A stretch of 64,000 bases of DNA from M3007 sp041736625 (GTDB lineage Bacteria > Bacteroidota > Bacteroidia > Chitinophagales > Saprospiraceae), in assembly GCA_041736625.1 (NCBI GenBank), contig JBGSTG010000137.1, positions 52,799 through 116,798 of the forward strand, in the 5' to 3' direction. Position numbers and translations under genes: made by a program. The notes under the pieces are model-generated. The model was not told where the DNA came from, ran no database searches, and saw only the letters and a list, made by a program, of their open reading frames with translations. Position 1 is the stretch's first letter, and the number at the start of each line of letters is the position of its first letter. Positions 50,655 to 59,406 of this stretch are shown one piece after another.

Positions 50655-52384
50655 AAAAATGCATCTTTGCGCGACCTGATTCCCACATCTTGAAAAAGGA
50701 GCTCATCATTTATCCTCAACTGATTGAGGACATGGACGACTGGCCGGTTAACCGGATCAGCAAGGAACGCGACGCCTTTATTCGCCAAATCGATGCCTTT
50801 ACCTTCAATCGGTTGATGGAAAGGCACCGCGGCGATCTGTCCGATCTGATCGTAAAAACCCTTTACCAGGAGCGCCAGCGCATCAAGGAACAGCCCTGGA
50901 AGATTGACCCGCCCGATCAACGCCCATTCTGGAATGGCGTGAGCAAACGCATGATCAAACGTTCGCTGGACCGCGAAGCGGCAGAGTCCCGCGTAGAAAA
51001 CGAAGAGCTGCTGCGGCAGATCATCCACCGGTATTCGGAGGAAATCGTCGGCACGTTCAGCACCCGCACGTTCCGGTTTGCGCGCCGGTTCCTCACCATC
51101 CTGTTCAACCGCCTGTTCAACGCAGCCGTAGGCAAAAGTTTTCGAAGCCTCATCCGCGGCCGTCGCAACCTGTACGAGCGCCTGAACATTGTGGGCGAGA
51201 TCGACACCACCCGGTCGCTATTCTCCAAAGGTACGGTGGTGGTGGTGCCCACTCATTTCAGCAACCTGGACTCCATCCTCGTCGGGTACGCCATGGATCA
51301 GATCATGGGCTTGCCGGCCTTCTCCTACGGCGCCGGACTCAACCTGTACAACTTCGGCCCCGCCGCCTACTACATGAACCGGCTGGGCGCCTACCGCGTC
51401 GACCGGCGGAAGAAAAACGCCGTTTACCTCGAAACGCTCAAGTCGATGAGCACCCTGAGCATCTACCGGGGGGTGAACAACCTGTTTTTCCCCGGCGGCA
51501 CCCGCTCGCGGAGTGGCGTGCTGGAGTCCGACCTCAAAATGGGTCTCCTGGGCACGGCCGTGGAGGCGCAGCGCATGTTGTGCCAGGAGGAGAGCGACCG
51601 AAAAGTGTTCATCGTACCCATGGTCATCGGCTACAACTTTGTGCTGGAAGCGCCGTTTCTCATCGAACAGCACCTGCGCCAAACCGGCAAAGAACAATAC
51701 CTGCGCCTGCGCGACGAAGGCTCACGTATCCGGAGCTGGCTGCGCTTCTTCTGGCGCTTTTTTTCCACCACCAGCGACATCACCTTAAGCGTCGGTCGAC
51801 CGTTGGATGTGCTGGGCAACTTCGTCGACGATCAGGGCGTCAGCCGCGACCGCCACGGACACACCATCAACATCCGCGAATACTTCATGATGGAAGGAAC
51901 GGTCAACGAAGACCGGCAACGGGAAGGGGAATACACCCGCATCCTGGCCGACAAGCTGGTGTCGCGCTATTACGCCGAAAACGTGGTGCTGTCCAGCCAC
52001 CTCGTGCCCTTTGCCGTCTTTGAGATTCTGGCGGCCCAAAACCCCCGGTTGGACCTCTACGGACTGATGCGCGTGCCGGCCGATGAAACGACGTTCCGGT
52101 TCGGCACCGTCGAAAAGGTCGTTGTCGCCCTCAAACACCGCCTGTTCGAAATGGAGCAGCAGGGCTCCGTCAGGCTCGCTTCCGAAATATACCTGCCGGC
52201 CGACGAGCTTATCCGCCAGGGCGTGCGCAAACTGGGCGTTTTCCACAGCCGCAAACCCTTGCGGTTCAACAAAGAGGGCGATATTGTTTCTTCCGATTTC
52301 AAAGTGCTGTACTACTACCACAACCGACTTTGCCATTACGGACTGGAGCGCGTGGTGGCAGCCAGTCTGGAACACGAAGGGTAG
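50651..52384 (+). CDS. PlsB-like glycerol-phosphate acyltransferase
   Basis: A 577-residue acyltransferase. The catalytic block I motif is THFSNLDS (HxxxxD); block III-like NNLFFPGGTRSRSG and the downstream FIVPMVIGYNFVLE strand agree with the PlsB/LPLAT family. It would acylate glycerol-3-phosphate or lysophosphatidate in membrane lipid synthesis. The frame starts at TTG 50651, overlapping the engB stop; a TTG near 50690 or the ATG at 50732 (MDDWPVNR) are alternatives. Coupled translation with engB is likely. Confidence 0.82.
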   Translation: MKKCIFARPDSHILKKELIIYPQLIEDMDDWPVNRISKERDAFIRQIDAFTFNRLMERHRGDLSDLIVKTLYQERQRIKEQPWKIDPPDQRPFWNGVSKRMIKRSLDREAAESRVENEELLRQIIHRYSEEIVGTFSTRTFRFARRFLTILFNRLFNAAVGKSFRSLIRGRRNLYERLNIVGEIDTTRSLFSKGTVVVVPTHFSNLDSILVGYAMDQIMGLPAFSYGAGLNLYNFGPAAYYMNRLGAYRVDRRKKNAVYLETLKSMSTLSIYRGVNNLFFPGGTRSRSGVLESDLKMGLLGTAVEAQRMLCQEESDRKVFIVPMVIGYNFVLEAPFLIEQHLRQTGKEQYLRLRDEGSRIRSWLRFFWRFFSTTSDITLSVGRPLDVLGNFVDDQGVSRDRHGHTINIREYFMMEGTVNEDRQREGEYTRILADKLVSRYYAENVVLSSHLVPFAVFEILAAQNPRLDLYGLMRVPADETTFRFGTVEKVVVALKHRLFEMEQQGSVRLASEIYLPADELIRQGVRKLGVFHSRKPLRFNKEGDIVSSDFKVLYYYHNRLCHYGLERVVAASLEHEG

Positions 52385-52479
52385 CACTTTTTTTTCCCTG
52401 AAAGGCTTTGTGTTGTGAAATATTCATTGGATTTTTGTGCAATATGTTGCCCTTTTTTCCATCCAAAAAAATCATCCTG

Positions 52480-54996
52480 ATGACTCGCCCTCTCTTGCTG
52501 CTGTCGCTTCTGTTCATTTTTCCGTTATGCCTCTCCGCACAGGTAAAAAACGGATTTAAAAAACTCGAGGATCGCGAATACCCGGACGCCGTGGAGGCAT
52601 TCGAAAAGTGTTTTGCGAATAACGATCAGGATACGTGCGCTTGTGCATTTGGCCTGTCGAAAGCGTACCTGGCCCAGCGAAAAGACCCCGCAAACATCGA
52701 TCGCGCCGAGCAATACTACCTGCGATGCGTGGCTTGTTACCCTGAGGCGGAGAAGGAACAAAAGGAAGAATGGAAAGAGAAATACCGCCTCTCCGCAGGA
52801 TCCCTGAAAACCCTGGGACGGAACGTAGCCAACGCCGTCTGGAAGGCAAAAGGCGATACTGCCTCCGTTCAGGAAGCCGATTTGTACTTGCAACATTTCG
52901 AAAGCCTTAGCCCGGAAAACGACACGGCTGCCTACGGGATTCAGGAAAAAGCCGTAAAATCAGTCCTGAACGGTTCGGCCGACTATCCGCTTACCCAATA
53001 TGTGTTCGACACCCGCATAGAAGCTTTGCGGAAGCCGGAAAGCCCTAAAACGACGGCCCTTGAGCAACTGTTGGTGGAAAAATACTTCGAACAAAAACCG
53101 GGCGCATCCCTCCGCGGCTTTGTAGCCGAAAACCCCAGGCACCGATTTGCCCAAAAAGCCGACAGCGAGGCCATGCTGGTCGCCTGGGAGTCGGCGGCAT
53201 TGGCCCCCAAGCTGGACAGGCTGGCTATGTGTGATGACCCGCTTGAACTCAGGCTCCTTGAAGAACAGGTGGACATCTTGCTGAAAAACGACCCGTCTCT
53301 GTTAAAACAAGAAGGACTCACCCCCACCCAGGCGGCGGTGCTGGCGGATCTGGCAGGCGCCGGCGAAAACATATCGCTGGAAGACCGCGTGCAGATCCGG
53401 CGCCTAAAAGCCGAAATCGCGCGCAACACCAGGGCGCCCTTTAACGATGTAAAAGAACTGACCCGCTCGTTTGTACAACAAAAAAAGTGGCCGGCAGCCG
53501 TCTACCTGCTCGAACAGGTCAAACCCCATTACCCGAAGGACAGCGCCTGGATCGAATCAACCTATGCGATCGTTTCGGCGCCGGACCGGAAAATCACGCG
53601 AAAAAACATCGGCCCGGCAGTGAACAATGCGAAAAGCCAGTACCTCCCGGTTATTACAGCCGATGGACAGACGTTGTACTACTGTCAGGAGGAGAAAGGC
53701 CCACGCCTCTATGAAGACGTGTACATGAGCCGGCGGGTGAATGACCAGTGGACCCAAGGAGAAATGGTGCCGCTGATGTCCACCCCGGCTGTAAATGAAG
53801 CCCCGCTTTCCATTAGCGCCGACGGCAACTACATGCTCCTGTTCCGCAACGGGAAACCCTTTGAAACGACCCGGACAGCCGGCGGGTGGACGGAACCGCG
53901 TCCGCTGGCACTCGATCTCCGCCGGTTTGAATGGGTGGGTACCGTGCAGATAGCCGCCAACCGGCAGGTGTTGGTTTTTGAGGCATCGCCGACCGTGCCT
54001 CCGACCGACATCGACATTTATATCAGCACCATGAACGAGCTGGGCGATTGGAGCGAACCGGCGCGCCTGGGCGCCCCCGTCAACACGGACGCACTGGAGC
54101 GTTCACCTTATTTACACCCGGATATGACCACCCTGTACTTCAGTTCAGCCGGGCATCCGGGTCTGGGCGGTACGGATGTGTTCGTCTCCCGGCGGCTCGA
54201 CAGTTCCTGGATGCGCTGGAGCGAGCCGGTCAACTTGGGCAAGGAGATCAACACCGTAGGCGAGGACTGGGGGTATCGGGTGGGCACCGACGGCCAAACA
54301 GCCTGGTTTGCTACCGAGGTTTCCAAGGGCAATCAGGATATCTTCACGGCAACCCTCCCGGAAGAAGCCCGCCCGGAAGCCGTTTGCTCATTTAGCGTTC
54401 ATTTACAGGATGAAAATGGGGATCCACTCGATGCGGAAGTGGTTATTGAAGATCCCCAAAACGGTGTGAAGATCGGCTCGTTCCGCAGCAACCCCGCCAC
54501 CGGCGATGTTTTCCTCACCTTGCCCACCGGCCCAACGTATTTTTATTACGTCAATAAACGCAATTACTTCCCGGAATCGGGCCAAATTGAATTGAGCACT
54601 TGCATCCATATTAAAGATACCGTAACGCTGCGCGCGATCAGCACGATGCTTGTAACGGGCAAGTCTGTGCTGCTCAACAACATCTTTTTCGACTATGACC
54701 AGGTAACCCTTCGCGCCCAATCCCAATTCGAGATCAAGCGACTGGTGAATCTGGCCAAACAGGAAAAGGTGAAAGTGGAACTGCACGGGCATACCGATAA
54801 CCTGGGCGACGACACGTACAACCTCGAACTTTCCCAGCGCCGGGCTGAGGCCGTGCGTGCCGAACTGATTCGATTGGGGCTCCCGGAAGACCAGGTCGCA
54901 ACCAAAGGATTCGGAGAAAGCAAACCCATAGCTTCCAACGAAACCGAAGCCGGCCGGCAGCAGAACCGACGGGTGGAGGTGCTGTTTCTCCAATAA
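52480..54996 (+). CDS. OmpA-family envelope protein with TPR-like and PD40 propeller regions
   Basis: An 838-residue exported protein. A signal peptide (1-20, ending LCLSAQ) is followed by helical TPR-like segments (20-370), a PD40/WD40-like beta-propeller (about 390-650, with NNAKSQYLPVITADGQTLYYC and DMTTLYFSSAGHPGLGGTDVF), a short Ig-like strand domain (660-720) and an OmpA peptidoglycan-binding domain (730-838, FFDYDQVTLRAQSQFEI, GHTDNLGDDTYNLELSQRRA). This architecture is typical of Bacteroidota, including the T9SS component PorE. It would anchor an outer-membrane complex to peptidoglycan. Start ATG 52480 begins the signal peptide. Confidence 0.85.
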   Translation: MTRPLLLLSLLFIFPLCLSAQVKNGFKKLEDREYPDAVEAFEKCFANNDQDTCACAFGLSKAYLAQRKDPANIDRAEQYYLRCVACYPEAEKEQKEEWKEKYRLSAGSLKTLGRNVANAVWKAKGDTASVQEADLYLQHFESLSPENDTAAYGIQEKAVKSVLNGSADYPLTQYVFDTRIEALRKPESPKTTALEQLLVEKYFEQKPGASLRGFVAENPRHRFAQKADSEAMLVAWESAALAPKLDRLAMCDDPLELRLLEEQVDILLKNDPSLLKQEGLTPTQAAVLADLAGAGENISLEDRVQIRRLKAEIARNTRAPFNDVKELTRSFVQQKKWPAAVYLLEQVKPHYPKDSAWIESTYAIVSAPDRKITRKNIGPAVNNAKSQYLPVITADGQTLYYCQEEKGPRLYEDVYMSRRVNDQWTQGEMVPLMSTPAVNEAPLSISADGNYMLLFRNGKPFETTRTAGGWTEPRPLALDLRRFEWVGTVQIAANRQVLVFEASPTVPPTDIDIYISTMNELGDWSEPARLGAPVNTDALERSPYLHPDMTTLYFSSAGHPGLGGTDVFVSRRLDSSWMRWSEPVNLGKEINTVGEDWGYRVGTDGQTAWFATEVSKGNQDIFTATLPEEARPEAVCSFSVHLQDENGDPLDAEVVIEDPQNGVKIGSFRSNPATGDVFLTLPTGPTYFYYVNKRNYFPESGQIELSTCIHIKDTVTLRAISTMLVTGKSVLLNNIFFDYDQVTLRAQSQFEIKRLVNLAKQEKVKVELHGHTDNLGDDTYNLELSQRRAEAVRAELIRLGLPEDQVATKGFGESKPIASNETEAGRQQNRRVEVLFLQ

Positions 54997-55002
54997 GCGC
55001 AA

Positions 55003-55010
55003 TACCTTTG
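55003..55010 (+). promoter_or_regulatory. -7 element (TACCTTTG) of the enoyl-CoA hydratase gene
   Basis: TACCTTTG begins 7 bases after the OmpA-family stop and ends 20 bases before the ATG at 55031. Confidence 0.6.
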
Positions 55011-55030
55011 GGCAAACTGCTTGTTCCGCT

Positions 55031-55810
55031 ATGACATACGACAATCTACTCCTCCACGTGGCCGACGGCATCGCCACCGTCACCATCAACCGGGAAAAAG
55101 CGCTCAATGCGCTCAACACCCGGACGCTCTCCGAACTCCGCCACTTTTTCAGCGTCGCCGCACCCGCGCTGCCCGATCTCAAAGGGGTGATCCTCACCGG
55201 AGCGGGCGACAAAGCGTTTGTCGCAGGCGCCGACATCACCGAGTTCCGCGAGCTGACTCCGGAACAGGGAGCCGCCTTCGCCCGAAACGGGCAGGAAGTG
55301 TTTTTCCTCATCGAACGGTTCCACCGCCCGGTGGTGGCTGCCGTTCAGGGGTTTGCCCTCGGCGGCGGCTGCGAGCTGGCCATGGCCTGCCACCTGCGCG
55401 TGGCCGGTGAAAAAGCGCGCTTCGGCCAGCCCGAAGTCAACCTGGGCCTCATCCCCGGGTACGGCGGCACCCAGCGTCTTGTACAATACATCGGCAAAAC
55501 CAAAGCGCTGGAACTCATGCTCACCGCCGACATGATCGACGCCCCCGAAGCCTACCGCCTGGGCCTCGTGAACAGGGTGGCGCCACAGGGCGAAGAGGTG
55601 TCCATGGCCACATCGCTGATTGAAAAGATTGCCGCCAAAGCGCCCGTGGCCGTCTCCAAAGTAATCGAAGCCGTGAACGCGTATTTTGACGGCCCAAACG
55701 GCTTCGAGGCCGAGCTGAAAGCATTCGGCGATTGCTGCGGCACCGAGGATTTCCGGGAGGGCGCAACGGCGTTTCTGGAGAAGCGAGCGGCGATTTTTAG
55801 CGGTTGGTAG
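55031..55810 (+). CDS. Enoyl-CoA hydratase/isomerase (crotonase family)
   Basis: A 259-residue crotonase. The CoA-binding and oxyanion segments are GDKAFVAGADITEF and ALGGGCELAMACHLR; the catalytic Glu lies in FGQPEVNLGLIPGYGGTQRL. It hydrates 2-enoyl-CoA to 3-hydroxyacyl-CoA in fatty acid or butyrate-type metabolism. The second catalytic Glu of the classical enzyme appears to be present in this motif pair. It is monocistronic with its own promoter; the following 549 bp are repeats. Confidence 0.9.
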   Translation: MTYDNLLLHVADGIATVTINREKALNALNTRTLSELRHFFSVAAPALPDLKGVILTGAGDKAFVAGADITEFRELTPEQGAAFARNGQEVFFLIERFHRPVVAAVQGFALGGGCELAMACHLRVAGEKARFGQPEVNLGLIPGYGGTQRLVQYIGKTKALELMLTADMIDAPEAYRLGLVNRVAPQGEEVSMATSLIEKIAAKAPVAVSKVIEAVNAYFDGPNGFEAELKAFGDCCGTEDFREGATAFLEKRAAIFSGW

Positions 55811-55848
55811 TGGGCAGTCGGTCGTCGGTTTTCGGCTTTCGGTAGTCG

Positions 55849-56272
55849 GTCATCGGTCTGTCCATTACACACAAGTTCTTTGAAATAGTGAGATGCCAAG
55901 GGCTGATAAAATCTTTCGGCCAATGTTTGTTATTATATTGTTATTAAATATCTTAGGCGCTTGAATGCAACAAATGCACGACCTCTCCGAGGTCGAAAAA
56001 CGTTGTGAACGAACGATTCTACAAATGCAGCACCTCTCCGAGGTGCTGCAAAGGTTATTATAAACGCCCTCAGCGGAATGACCTCGGAGAGGTCAAACCT
56101 TTGTAGAATTGTGCAGTATCAACGTTTTTACGACCTCAGAGAGGTCGAACATTTGTAAAAGCTAAGCGCAAAACCCTTGCGGTTAGCATAATAAATCTTT
56201 ACCCAATCACGCCGTCAATGCTCGACATGCCAGGATTTCAAAAAACTTGTGTGTAATGGACAGGTCATCGGT
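55849..56272. mobile_element. MITE with 29-bp terminal inverted repeats and 9-bp target duplication
   Basis: The element spans 55858-56263. Its ends, 55858-55886 and 56235-56263, are inverted repeats of 29 bp with one mismatch, starting CTGTCCATTACACACAAG. The bases GTCATCGGT flank it on both sides (55849-55857 and 56264-56272), a perfect target duplication. It encodes no protein. Inside, 55970-56044 and 56081-56156 form a long imperfect foldback containing four GACCTCTCCGAGGTC-type palindromes. The duplication length fits IS256- or IS4-type transposases; which one mobilised it is unknown. Confidence 0.88.
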
Positions 56273-56339
56273 TGTCGGCTATCGGTAGTCGGATGTCGGT
56301 AGTCGGTAGCCTACGCGCTACAACCGATAGCCGACAACC
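56270..56339. repeat. Inverted repeat in a TCGG-rich low-complexity tract
   Basis: GGTTGTCGGCTATCGGT (56270-56286) pairs perfectly over 17 bp with 56323-56339. The tract around it, on both sides of the MITE (55806-55857 and 56264-56359), is made of variants of TCGGTAGTCGG. The palindrome lies in the gap between the convergent enoyl-CoA hydratase and PhoD genes; no T-run follows. Confidence 0.8.
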
Positions 56340-56359
56340 GACCGCCGATAGCCGATAGC

Positions 56360-58390
56360 CTATTTAAGCACTACTTTCTGCGCCGAAAACGCATTTTCGC
56401 CTTCCAGGCGGATCAGGTATGCGCCCTTGGGCAACTCGCTGATGTTCACGAACAGGTTATACACGCCCGCTGGGTAGGGCTGTGCAGCCAGGCCGTTCAT
56501 CACCAGCTTGCCGTTGAGATCGTACACGTTGATCGCTGCGGTGGCGGCGGTTTTGAATCCTGCCTGCATGTACACGTCGCCGCTGGTGGGGTTGGGGTAA
56601 CAGGAGAAAACCGTTACGGCGCCGTAGGGCGATTTAGCCGAAACGTTGAACCGTTTGGGATCCTGCGGCGCGGGGATATCCTGCTGAGGCTTGGGCGCGG
56701 TGGGCGTAGCGGCAAGGGTCAAGTGGTTGGCGGCGTTGAGTGTGCGGGCGCCGGCGCCAAAGTTTTCGCCGATGGTGTCAGCATAGACCGTGGGCACGTA
56801 GTAAAAATCGGCTTGAGCGGCGTCGCTGCGCAGGTCGAGCAGGAAATAGCCGTGGCGGTCCAGGTCGACGTACTTGAGGTGTGGGTTGTAGTTCCCCAAA
56901 CCCGGAACGGAGTTGTTCATCAGGAACTCAAACTGGGCAGTTTGCGTGGCGCCGATGGCCTCGTCGAAGTTGGGCGACGACACGGAGGGCGTGCCGAACT
57001 CCACAGCCCAGGATCCTTCGCCGGTAGCGGGGGTGTAACCCTCCTGCGTGGCGGCATTGTACGGGTTGGCCTGGGGCAGGTTGGCGAACTGGGCAACCGG
57101 GTACAGCACCGCCTGTTCGGTCACGTCGAAAGCCCATGAGGTGTGGGAGTCGCCGGTGATGACCACCACGTTGTCGATGTTGGCGTTGCGCAGGGTGTCG
57201 ATGATGCTGTTGCGTTGGGTGGGATAGCTCTCCCAGTTGTCGATGAACAGATCTTCGGAGGCGCGAATGGAGTCAAGGTTGGTGGGGTCGGGCATTCCGT
57301 CGAACGCGCCGGCGGCAAAGCCGACGTTGAACGTGCTGAACAGCACCTGGTTGCCCAGGATTTTCCACGTGGCCGTAGAGTTCTTCAGGTTGTCGATCAG
57401 CCAGTTGTATTGGGTGGGGCTGATGATGTTGCGCGCCGGGCTGTCCGGCGTGTCAAAGTGGGGCGGCGGCTGCACGCGGCCTTCGAGGCGGGTGTCGAGC
57501 ATGAGCAGGTCGGCCATGTTGCCGTAGCTGATCTTGCGGTAGATGTTTTCGCCGGGGTAGTCGCGGATGGGCAGCCACTCGAAGTACACCTTTTTGGAAA
57601 CGGCCTTGCGGTCTTCCCAGGAGCCTTCGTTGGGCTGGTGGTTTTCGGCGCCGTCGACGTAGGAGTCGTTGGCCGACTCATGGTCGTCCCAGATGGTGAT
57701 GAAGGTGTGCTGTTGGTGGGCGCGGATGAGTTTCTCGTCGAGGCGGTAGAGCGAGTAGCGGGTGCGGTAGTCGGCCAGGGTGAGGATTTCGGTGGCCGGT
57801 TCGTTCACGCGGTCGGGAAGCTGGATGCCATAGGTACCCGCGCCGTATTCGTAGATGTAATCGCCCAGGTGGATCACGGCGTCGATGTCGTTGCGTTTGG
57901 CGATCTCGCCGTAGGCGTTGAAGTAGCCGCCCTCGTAGTTTGAGCAGGAAATGACCGCGAACTTGAGGTTGTCTACCGGACCAGCGGGACAGGTTTTGGC
58001 GCGACCGATAAGCGAGTTGCCGGCGGACGTCTGGAAGTAGTAGTAATACGTCGTGCCGGGGTTGAGGCCGGTGAGGTTGACCTTCACCGTGTAGTCTTGG
58101 TTGGGCGTAGTCGTGAAGGCGCCTTCAACGACGGTGTTGGCAAACCCGGTGTCGGTGGCCACGAAGTACTTGCCGGAGATGGACGGCTCGTTGTTCTCCG
58201 GCGTCACGCGCGTCCAGATCACGACGCTGGTAGCGGTGGGGTCGCCCGAAGCCACGCCGTGGAAGAAAGGCTTCAGGTCGGCATTAAAGCCGCTGCGCTC
58301 GCGGCTGACCTTGCCGATTTGGGTGTTTTGGGCAAAAATACCGGTGCTGAAGAGCACCAGCGCGCAAACAAGGGTGTACATGCGTTGCAT
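56360..58390 (-). CDS. PhoD-family alkaline phosphatase/phosphodiesterase with T9SS sorting domain
   Basis: A 676-residue secreted enzyme. A signal peptide (1-20, ending TGIFAQ) is followed by a PhoD N-terminal Ig-like domain (about 40-135, HGVASGDPTATSVVIWTRV) and a metallophosphatase domain (about 140-540) with GDYIYEYG, IWDDHESAND and TGDSHTSWAF, the metal-ligand motifs. From about residue 595 a T9SS type A domain follows (SCYPNPTSGDVYMQAG ... QKVVLK). It releases phosphate from phosphomonoesters or diesters outside the cell. No gene with a Pho-box was recognised nearby. Confidence 0.9.
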   Translation of the reverse strand: MQRMYTLVCALVLFSTGIFAQNTQIGKVSRERSGFNADLKPFFHGVASGDPTATSVVIWTRVTPENNEPSISGKYFVATDTGFANTVVEGAFTTTPNQDYTVKVNLTGLNPGTTYYYYFQTSAGNSLIGRAKTCPAGPVDNLKFAVISCSNYEGGYFNAYGEIAKRNDIDAVIHLGDYIYEYGAGTYGIQLPDRVNEPATEILTLADYRTRYSLYRLDEKLIRAHQQHTFITIWDDHESANDSYVDGAENHQPNEGSWEDRKAVSKKVYFEWLPIRDYPGENIYRKISYGNMADLLMLDTRLEGRVQPPPHFDTPDSPARNIISPTQYNWLIDNLKNSTATWKILGNQVLFSTFNVGFAAGAFDGMPDPTNLDSIRASEDLFIDNWESYPTQRNSIIDTLRNANIDNVVVITGDSHTSWAFDVTEQAVLYPVAQFANLPQANPYNAATQEGYTPATGEGSWAVEFGTPSVSSPNFDEAIGATQTAQFEFLMNNSVPGLGNYNPHLKYVDLDRHGYFLLDLRSDAAQADFYYVPTVYADTIGENFGAGARTLNAANHLTLAATPTAPKPQQDIPAPQDPKRFNVSAKSPYGAVTVFSCYPNPTSGDVYMQAGFKTAATAAINVYDLNGKLVMNGLAAQPYPAGVYNLFVNISELPKGAYLIRLEGENAFSAQKVVLK

Positions 58391-58504
58391 AGAAACGGTT
58401 GTTTTGTGTTTCGTGATTGAACAACAAAAGTGCGAATTGGTGTATTAAGCCAAGGTTAAATTGAACAATCGAAAGAAAATACGCATTTTTGCCACAAAAA
58501 AACC

Positions 58505-58930
58505 ATGTCGGAAGACACCCTTTGGGAAATCGTCGACCTGCTCGACCAGGGCGATGTCGTATACTTCCACCGCGAAAACGGCGAACTCCTCTCCCACCCC
58601 GACCCGAAACGCTGGGAATACACGGAGTATGAAGAACAAATCGAGGAGGTAAAAACCCGGGTGGATGCCCAACCAGAACAGTACATCGCCATTGAGCCAC
58701 CAGAGCCTAAAGAGGCGTTTTACATCATGGAAGCCTTCCTGAACAACGTGCAGGACGAACACCTCAAGCGCCACCTCACCGAGGCCCTGCACAGCAAAAA
58801 GCCATTTCGGTATTTCCGCACGGCGGTGGAGGACTCAGCCATGCGCGAAGATTGGCTTGATTTCAAGGACGCGTGGATGAAGATGTGGGTGACGGATAAG
58901 TTGGAGGGGATGGGGTTGAAGGGGGGCTGA
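58505..58930 (+). CDS. UPF0158 family protein
   Basis: A 141-residue acidic cytoplasmic protein. The LWEIVDLLDQGDVVYFHRENGE start and the FYIMEAFLNNVQDEHLKRHLTEAL ... PFRYFRTAVED middle match the uncharacterised UPF0158 family. No enzyme motif is visible. It is divergent from PhoD and ends 54 bp before the lone CRISPR-like repeat. Confidence 0.75.
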   Translation: MSEDTLWEIVDLLDQGDVVYFHRENGELLSHPDPKRWEYTEYEEQIEEVKTRVDAQPEQYIAIEPPEPKEAFYIMEAFLNNVQDEHLKRHLTEALHSKKPFRYFRTAVEDSAMREDWLDFKDAWMKMWVTDKLEGMGLKGG

Positions 58931-58984
58931 ACGCGTTGTTTGGTGGCCGGAATGTGGGGTCGGAAATTCCGAAATAAATATTTC

Positions 58985-59014
58985 GTTTCAATTCCAAAAT
59001 GGTGCGATTCCAAG
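58985..59014 (-). CRISPR. Single residual CRISPR-like repeat
   Basis: On the - strand the 30 bases end in TTTTGGAATTGAAAC, the usual 3' end of type I-B repeats (GAATTGAAAC), and contain the stem-forming AATCGCACCATTTTG part. Only one copy exists; no spacer-repeat continues on either side. It lies 128 bases beyond the cas2 stop, where an array would start, and in the cas orientation. An AT-rich stretch between the two could be the old leader. Confidence 0.6.
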
Positions 59015-59087
59015 CCGCAACAAGCAAATGTATAAAACACTAATAAACAAGTGCTTATTGCAATGATTTTCCAATATAAGGACTAGT

Positions 59088-59139
59088 AAAAGTCGTCGAC
59101 CGCCAATAGTGCAAATATACCGGGAGATCGACGACTTTT
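59088..59139. terminator. Hairpin terminator downstream of cas2
   Basis: AAAAGTCGTCGA (59088-59099) pairs perfectly over 12 bp with TCGACGACTTTT (59128-59139). With A and T tails on each side, it can act in both directions. It begins 3 bases after the cas2 stop. Confidence 0.75.
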
Positions 59140-59141
59140 TG

Positions 59142-59405
59142 TCAGAAAAAATTATCCAGGTCATTTTTTTCCCGGCCGATCACCTTTTTGTCCAGCCATC
59201 GTTGTTCCCGGCTGCTGAAGATAATCAGGCTGTCTTCCGCCGGTTTCATCAACTGCCGCGCTTCGTGCTCCAGTTCGCGCAGCTTGAGTTCCGTCAGTTC
59301 CCCTTCAAATACAGAGTTTTGTATCCAGTGCAGGTAGCGCCGGCAGAGCTTGAGCATTTTGGCCACGCGCTTCTCGCCGATGTCGCAAACCAGGATCACG
59401 TACAT
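59142..59405 (-). CDS. cas2: CRISPR-associated endonuclease Cas2
   Basis: An 87-residue ferredoxin-fold protein with the family start MYVILVCDIGEKRVAK (conserved Asp8) and the RRYLHWIQNSVFEGEL strand. With Cas1 it forms the spacer-integration complex. Its length is normal. The gene starts 1 bp after the cas1 stop and is followed by a terminator. Confidence 0.93.
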   Translation of the reverse strand: MYVILVCDIGEKRVAKMLKLCRRYLHWIQNSVFEGELTELKLRELEHEARQLMKPAEDSLIIFSSREQRWLDKKVIGREKNDLDNFF

Positions 59406-59406
59406 A

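Noticed and set aside
55979..56147. Regularly spaced palindromes considered as a CRISPR array
   Set aside because: They alternate in orientation as part of one inverted foldback and lie inside an element with terminal repeats and target duplication.
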